Position numbers and translations under genes: made by a program. Source: UBA3210 sp963648895 (GTDB lineage: Bacteria > Bacillota_I > Bacilli_A > RFN20 > CAG-449). From it: a stretch of DNA of 64,000 bases. Each line of letters starts with the position of its first letter. The first letter of the stretch is position 1. Of this stretch, positions 60,661 through 64,000 are shown one piece after another. Where the stretch lies: positions 52,944 to 116,943 of the forward strand of contig CAVJGK010000001.1 of assembly GCA_963648895.1 (NCBI GenBank), given 5' to 3'. The notes beneath the pieces were generated by a model. The model did not search any database, had not been told where the DNA came from, and was given only the letters and a program-made list of their open reading frames with translations.

Positions 60661-60826
60661 TTAAACTGTTTCCTTAGTAACGTTAACGTCAGCAGAGTCT
60701 TCACCTTTAACGATAGTAATTTTAGAAATTAAACTTGCATTTAAGATCTTCATATCGTATAAAGTAGAGAATCCTTGCTCCATAGTGCCATCTGCGAAAC
60801 CAAGTAATTGGGTAGGTACAATTGGC
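60661..60826 (-). CDS. Major capsid protein, 3' exon
   Basis: Encodes the last 54 residues, 'PIVPTQLLGFADGTMEQGFSTLYDMKILNAS..', ending TAA. The stretch P-I-V-P-T-Q-L-L is a strand of HK97-like capsids of large myophages and follows 'GIYAPY' of the middle exon in frame when intron 60827-61743 is removed (junction codon ATG from AT + G). Confidence 0.85.
60775..60794 (-). repeat. Capsid segment matched by the inverted copy
   Basis: Coding sequence in the 3' exon identical over 20 nt to 59657-59676 in inverted orientation. Confidence 0.75.
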
Positions 60827-61743
60827 CAGTTTTCTTACATTATAACCGAATTCCGTTATAACTCTTTATGTTGCCATAAAGCTGAGACTATATCACCAAC
60901 TTATTTACTATTACCATAAATAAGTTGCTCTGCACTTCCATTCCTCTTGGAATGTACTCTACTCGCTTCTTTGACTAGATATTTCTTCTAGTCTATGCTT
61001 TCGATAGTCGTTGAACTTTCTAAATTTAATTTATATTCTTTATATGGTAAATATCCTTTATTTAGATATTCTTGTTTTTGTGAAATTTTAACTCGGGTTC
61101 TCTTTCCTTCAGGTGAATACAAATAGCACGAAGGATTTTCTTTGAACCATTTAGAATTTGCTTCACTTAGCTTTCGTCTGTATTCAGGTGTATATTCAAC
61201 AAGTTCTTTTCTATTTCTTAATTTTTCTTTTAGCTTTTCGCTTGCCGGTAAATGTCTGCCATAGTCTAGTGCTTCCTTCATCTTAGGAGTTACTTCTTGA
61301 ACACTATGTTTACCTTTATTTCAAGGTTCACAAGTATACCCCTCTCCACCACGAGTTATATTATAGAAATTTTCATCATTGGAAGCATTGGTTTTTGATA
61401 TCCAATACATTTCTCTACTATTTAATTCATCTTTAGAAGAGCACCATTCTATAATAGTTGAGACAAAATTTTCTTTACCATATTTGTTCACTGCCTTTGC
61501 TAAGGTAAGTCCTGAACCAACATATGACTTATCAAACTTGTCACTTTTATGCTGCCCTATATAACATTTACCATTTATTAAGTTTTCTGTTAAATATACA
61601 TATCCGTAATTCATTTATAATTTACCATATTTTTAAATTTAGCTTAGCTTCTGATTGTCCATAATACGTACCAGTTATTATGGAGTTTCCAGAAATTCAC
61701 AGAGTTTTACACATAATATCACTATTATGCGACACAATAATTT
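60827..61743 (-). ncRNA. Group I intron 1 of the capsid gene
   Basis: 917 nt. Proposed 5' splice after U (61744, '..TACAT') and intron-terminal G at 60827, giving an intact reading frame. The 3' core has the P7 strands 'AGACTA' and 'GATATAGTCTC', a GACTAG/CTAGTC-type stem, a CATTCC/GGAATG hairpin and a long ACTTATTTA/TAAATAAGT stem. Its ~75-nt core (60900-60985) is nearly identical to that of intron 2, with compensatory changes in two stems. An 'AATCAGAAGCTAAGC' block near 61640 fits P4/P6. It contains the GIY-YIG gene at 60988-61614. Confidence 0.85.
60988..61614 (-). CDS. GIY-YIG intron endonuclease (TGA=Trp98)
   Basis: 208 aa when TGA at 61321-61323 is Trp98. GIY-YIG domain: 'YGYVYLTENLINGKCYIGQHKSDKFDKSYVGSG' with the catalytic Arg region 'LNSREMYWI' and 'YNITRGGEG'. 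Directly afterwards 'TCEPWNKGKHSVQEVTPKM' is a NUMOD3 DNA-binding motif whose consensus has Trp at this very position, so TGA=Trp is required by family conservation. Lys-rich C-terminal DNA-binding helices follow, plus an IENR-like 'SKWFKENPS'. Encoded in capsid intron 1. Ends TAG. Confidence 0.9.
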
Positions 61744-62700
61744 ATGTATGGGGCATAGATGCCTGTAGCAGTTACGCCATCAGCAGCAAGTACACCTAAG
61801 TAACATACACCTACAGTATCATCTGCTTCTGCGCTTAATGCAGGAGAAACGAATACTTTTAGATTATTTACAGTACCAGCGAAATAAGCACCGTTAGCGA
61901 TTGAATTGTTAGAAGCGTTAAAACCTGGAACAAATGCTAAGATAGGCATTACTTCTGGAGAAATAATCATATATGTAGGCATGAACTTATTTGTTGCTCT
62001 ATAAACAAGTGTCTTAGCTTGTTCAATTGCTCTGGCAAATGATTCTGCTCTTAATGAGTAAGCTAATGTATCTACATTCTTATCTACCCATTTAATTTCT
62101 TTTGCTGCTTCACAAGCATTCTTAATTAGATAAATTGCTTCACCATCGATTTCATATTCAAGTTCAGCTTGTGCTTGTTGAGCTAATGTAGATTCTAGAT
62201 CTACACCGTAATCTTGCTTAGATTGGAATGCAGCAAATTGAGAATACTTGATAGCGATTCTTCTTGCTCTTGCTGTTAAAGCAATACCTTCCATATGACC
62301 TACTAGTGTTGGTAGTTTGTCTTGTGGAACGATTTGGTTGTCATAAGCATATTTTACTTTTACTGTGTTAGCTGGAAGAGTAACTTTACCATCTTCTAAA
62401 GTTAATTCTGATTCTGTACCCGCATTATCGATAGCAATTACCTTGTTATCAACAACTGGAGTCCATGCAGGAATGAATTCGCCTGCAGCAGCAGTTTCAA
62501 CAATCTTTTCACCTGTGTATTCAGCTCTAGCTTCCGACATAGCGCCTAGTGTAAATGGATCGTTAACTACGAAACCACCCATACCGTTCTTGTCTTCACC
62601 TAAAGCATAACTCATATAGGTAATGTAACCACTGAATGAGCTTAATGGTTTAACCATGAAAATATCATTTACGATAAGATTTGGAATTGTGATAGTTGTT
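61744..62700 (-). CDS. Major capsid protein, middle exon
   Basis: 957 nt coding ~318 residues of an HK97-like capsid protein. It starts in 'TTITIPNLIVNDIFMVKPLSSFSGYITYMSYALGE', continues with 'TARARRIAIKYSQFAAFQSKQDYGVDLESTLAQQAQAELEYEIDGEAIYLI' (spine helix), 'PTYMIISPEVMPILAFVPGF' and ends in 'ATGIYAPY'. These are hallmarks of the capsids of large Firmicutes myophages. The internal ATG at 62657 is an internal residue, not the start. It is bounded by intron 1 and intron 2. Tryptophans here are TGG. Confidence 0.92.
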
Positions 62701-63921
62701 CACTAATATTACGAATAGTCGGTTTTACTATTCTCTACATGTCACCATGCAGGTTGGACTATATTATCACCCTAGTTTGTTTTATCCTTATAGGGTGCTC
62801 TGTCTTTCCATCTTCCGTTAAGATGTACTCTACTCACTTCTTCAATTAGATATTTCTTCTAATCTATGCTTTCGATAGTCTCTGAACCTTCTCTTTCGAG
62901 CTTGGATGCTGATTACCTCTATGATATAACATAGACGCGTCCCAGCAGTTAGCAGAGTTTGAAATTCTTATTGATTTATAAATGATTTGTAATAATCTTT
63001 ACCATACTTTTGTTCTATTATCTGAACTATATATTGCATTGAAATTGGTAACACTACTCGAACATTGTATTTCTTCATACAATTATTCTTTGCTTTCGCT
63101 TTTATATTATTACCATATGGGTCAACTAGATTTAAATTTTCATCTAAAAATTGTGGACCTTTAATTTCAATTAGTTCATTTTCTACAACAAAATCCGGAA
63201 AATATTTGTGAGGAATTTTATTTTCATCTAAATAATCTAAACCTTTACCAGTATATCTAATAATAGATTTATGCAAGTCTCTCATATAAATAAAGTAATA
63301 CAATTCTCAAGAAGAATCAAATTTAAATCCTTCAAATTCAATTTTCTTTCTAAAAGTAGTTGTTTTATAGTATGAGTAACTATATGATTCTGGATGCAGT
63401 AATATTCTTGGATTACTTACTCCATATTTAGATTTATTAGTAATGGATCTTTTCATGCAACTTATAGAATAATCTGTTTTCTTTGCTGCTTGACGTTTTC
63501 CAAAACTAATTTCCTCAGAGGTTCTAGATAAATCATAATATTTAGTTAGCTTATAATAAATGCTTTCGCTTATTCCTAAAAGCTTGACTTTTTCTTTTGT
63601 ACTGAGATTTGGATTATGATATACATTCTCTAAATCAGTCTTAGAAATTGTTTCCAAAGCTTTTAGAAATACCTTAGACCTTGAAGGTTTACTTGACCTA
63701 TATTTAGCTCGTTCTTTAATTTCTTCTCTGGAACGGGTTAATCCATAATAATGGACTAACTTATAATAGGTATCTTCATTAAGTCCAAGAAGTTCTTGTG
63801 CTTCAGCATTATTTAATTTAACATTATGATATAATTCCTTAAAGGTATCAGGATTTATTTTATCTTTCGCCTCATTAAATGTCATCTTATAAACTTATTC
63901 AGAATTGACACAACTTAAATT
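62701..63921 (-). ncRNA. Group I intron 2 of the capsid gene
   Basis: 1221 nt. Proposed 5' splice after U at 63922 ('..GACAT') and terminal G at 62701, restoring '..MCLDITTITIPNLIV..'. The core at 62701-62967 shows 'AGACTATCGAAAGCATAGATTAG', a P7-like 'GATAATATAGTCC', CATCTT/GAAGATG hairpin, ACCCTA/TAGGGT stem and the P4-P6 block 'AATCAGCATCCAAGC'. It is clearly the same intron type as intron 1 but its endonuclease is unrelated and sits in another loop. 62701-62967 contains no gene, only this ribozyme core. Confidence 0.85.
62968..63885 (-). CDS. PD-(D/E)XK (Vsr-like) intron endonuclease (TGA=Trp193)
   Basis: 305 aa when TGA at 63307-63309 is Trp193. The C-terminal nuclease domain begins 'FEGFKFDSSWELYYFIYMRDL', where S-S-W-E is the conserved entry motif of the EDxHD/Vsr-like homing endonuclease group, and continues 'PHKYFPDFVVENELIEIKGPQF' with the P-D..E-x-K catalytic core. 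Residues 1-130 hold two similar ~60-residue helix-turn-helix repeats ('NNAEAQELLGLNEDTYYKLVHYYGL', 'STKEKVKLLGISESIYYKLTKYYDL'). Located near the 5' end of capsid intron 2. Confidence 0.88.
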
Positions 63922-64000
63922 ATGTCTAGACACATTTTCTTGAACATGCCCATATCACTTCTTTGTGTAGCACTTGTAGAAGTATTAAATGCTTCGTTCA
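63922..64000 (-). CDS. Major capsid protein, 5' exon (window edge)
   Basis: Partial: 'NEAFNTSTSATQRSDMGMFKKMCLD' then the splice site inside the Ile codon. A start codon (?TG) may lie exactly at the window edge, so this could be the true N-terminus. In frame with the middle exon after removal of intron 2. Confidence 0.8.

Noticed and set aside
59657..60794. Diversity-generating retroelement for the repeated capsid fragment
   Set aside because: No reverse transcriptase, no adenine-specific variation, and the copy is inverted.
3134..63885. Sequencing errors or pseudogenes as source of in-frame TGA
   Set aside because: Only TGA, never TAA or TAG, interrupts frames, no frameshifts accompany them, and TGA never ends a gene.
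3134..63885. TGA as glycine (code 25)
   Set aside because: Family positions 'PWNKGK', 'SSWEL' and 'KRW' call for Trp, not Gly.
1..64000. tRNA genes or CRISPR arrays
   Set aside because: No cloverleaf with T-arm GTTC-type consensus and no spaced direct-repeat array was found by eye; the Cas4-like protein is a phage recombination nuclease.

Overview
This window is a continuous stretch of an AT-rich, tailed, contractile (myovirus-type) bacteriophage genome. Every gene I accept lies on the minus strand, so transcription runs from position 64000 towards position 1. Contractile morphology follows from adjacent sheath and tail-tube genes plus a baseplate module. AAAGGAG-type ribosome binding sites, a DnaD-like initiator and XRE/ThyX/RecU-type genes suggest a low-GC Firmicutes or Mollicutes-like host. 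The most important global property is that TGA is not a stop: none of the roughly 90 gene ends I checked uses TGA (all are TAA or TAG), and 11 genes are only intact if 18 in-frame TGA codons are read through. Several of those codons sit where the protein family has a conserved tryptophan (NUMOD3 'PWNKGK', RecU 'FKKDW', GIY-YIG 'KRW', endonuclease 'SSWEL'). The window therefore appears to use a code-4-like TGA=Trp assignment. No tRNA-Trp(UCA), or any other tRNA, is visible here.

Layout in transcription order (high to low coordinates). 60.6-64 kb: major capsid gene, cut at its 5' end by the window and interrupted by two related group I introns that carry unrelated homing endonucleases; a free-standing endonuclease follows. 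57.5-59.6 kb: DNA methyltransferase, a small membrane protein and a SWIM-type Zn protein. 50.9-57.5 kb: neck/connector proteins, an acidic zinc-ribbon protein, sheath and tube. 37.5-50.8 kb: tail chaperones with a probable frameshift, tape measure, LysM baseplate protein, hub, spike, gp25-like, a giant gp6-like wedge and a P2 I-like protein. 34.5-37.5 kb: tail fibre and an adhesin with InlB-type repeats.

12-34.4 kb is the replication and nucleotide region: SNF2 helicase, a possible sigma-like protein, an initiator with 21-bp iterons inside its coding sequence, helicase loader, DnaB helicase, primase, SSB, a family A DNA polymerase broken into three cistrons by two HNH endonuclease genes, XRE regulator, ThyX, a cluster of small membrane/unknown proteins, dUTPase, sliding clamp, RecU resolvase, a GIY-YIG endonuclease with five helix-turn-helix repeats, and a Cas4-like nuclease. 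3.9-12 kb: FolD, a candidate structured RNA, HD hydrolase, clamp-loader subunits (tau/gamma, delta', delta), SbcD and SbcC. 0-3.9 kb: small unrecognised proteins, one resembling a degenerate peptide deformylase.

Together these genes give the phage an almost self-sufficient replisome: initiator, loader, helicase, primase, SSB, polymerase, clamp and a three-gene clamp loader. Early/replication operons share a rigid sigma70-like promoter (GTTTAC, 18 nt, TATAAT). It is often built into the hairpin or T-tract of the preceding terminator, and at three genes it lies exactly where it would produce leaderless mRNAs. Six homing endonucleases, all using TGA, have shaped the window.
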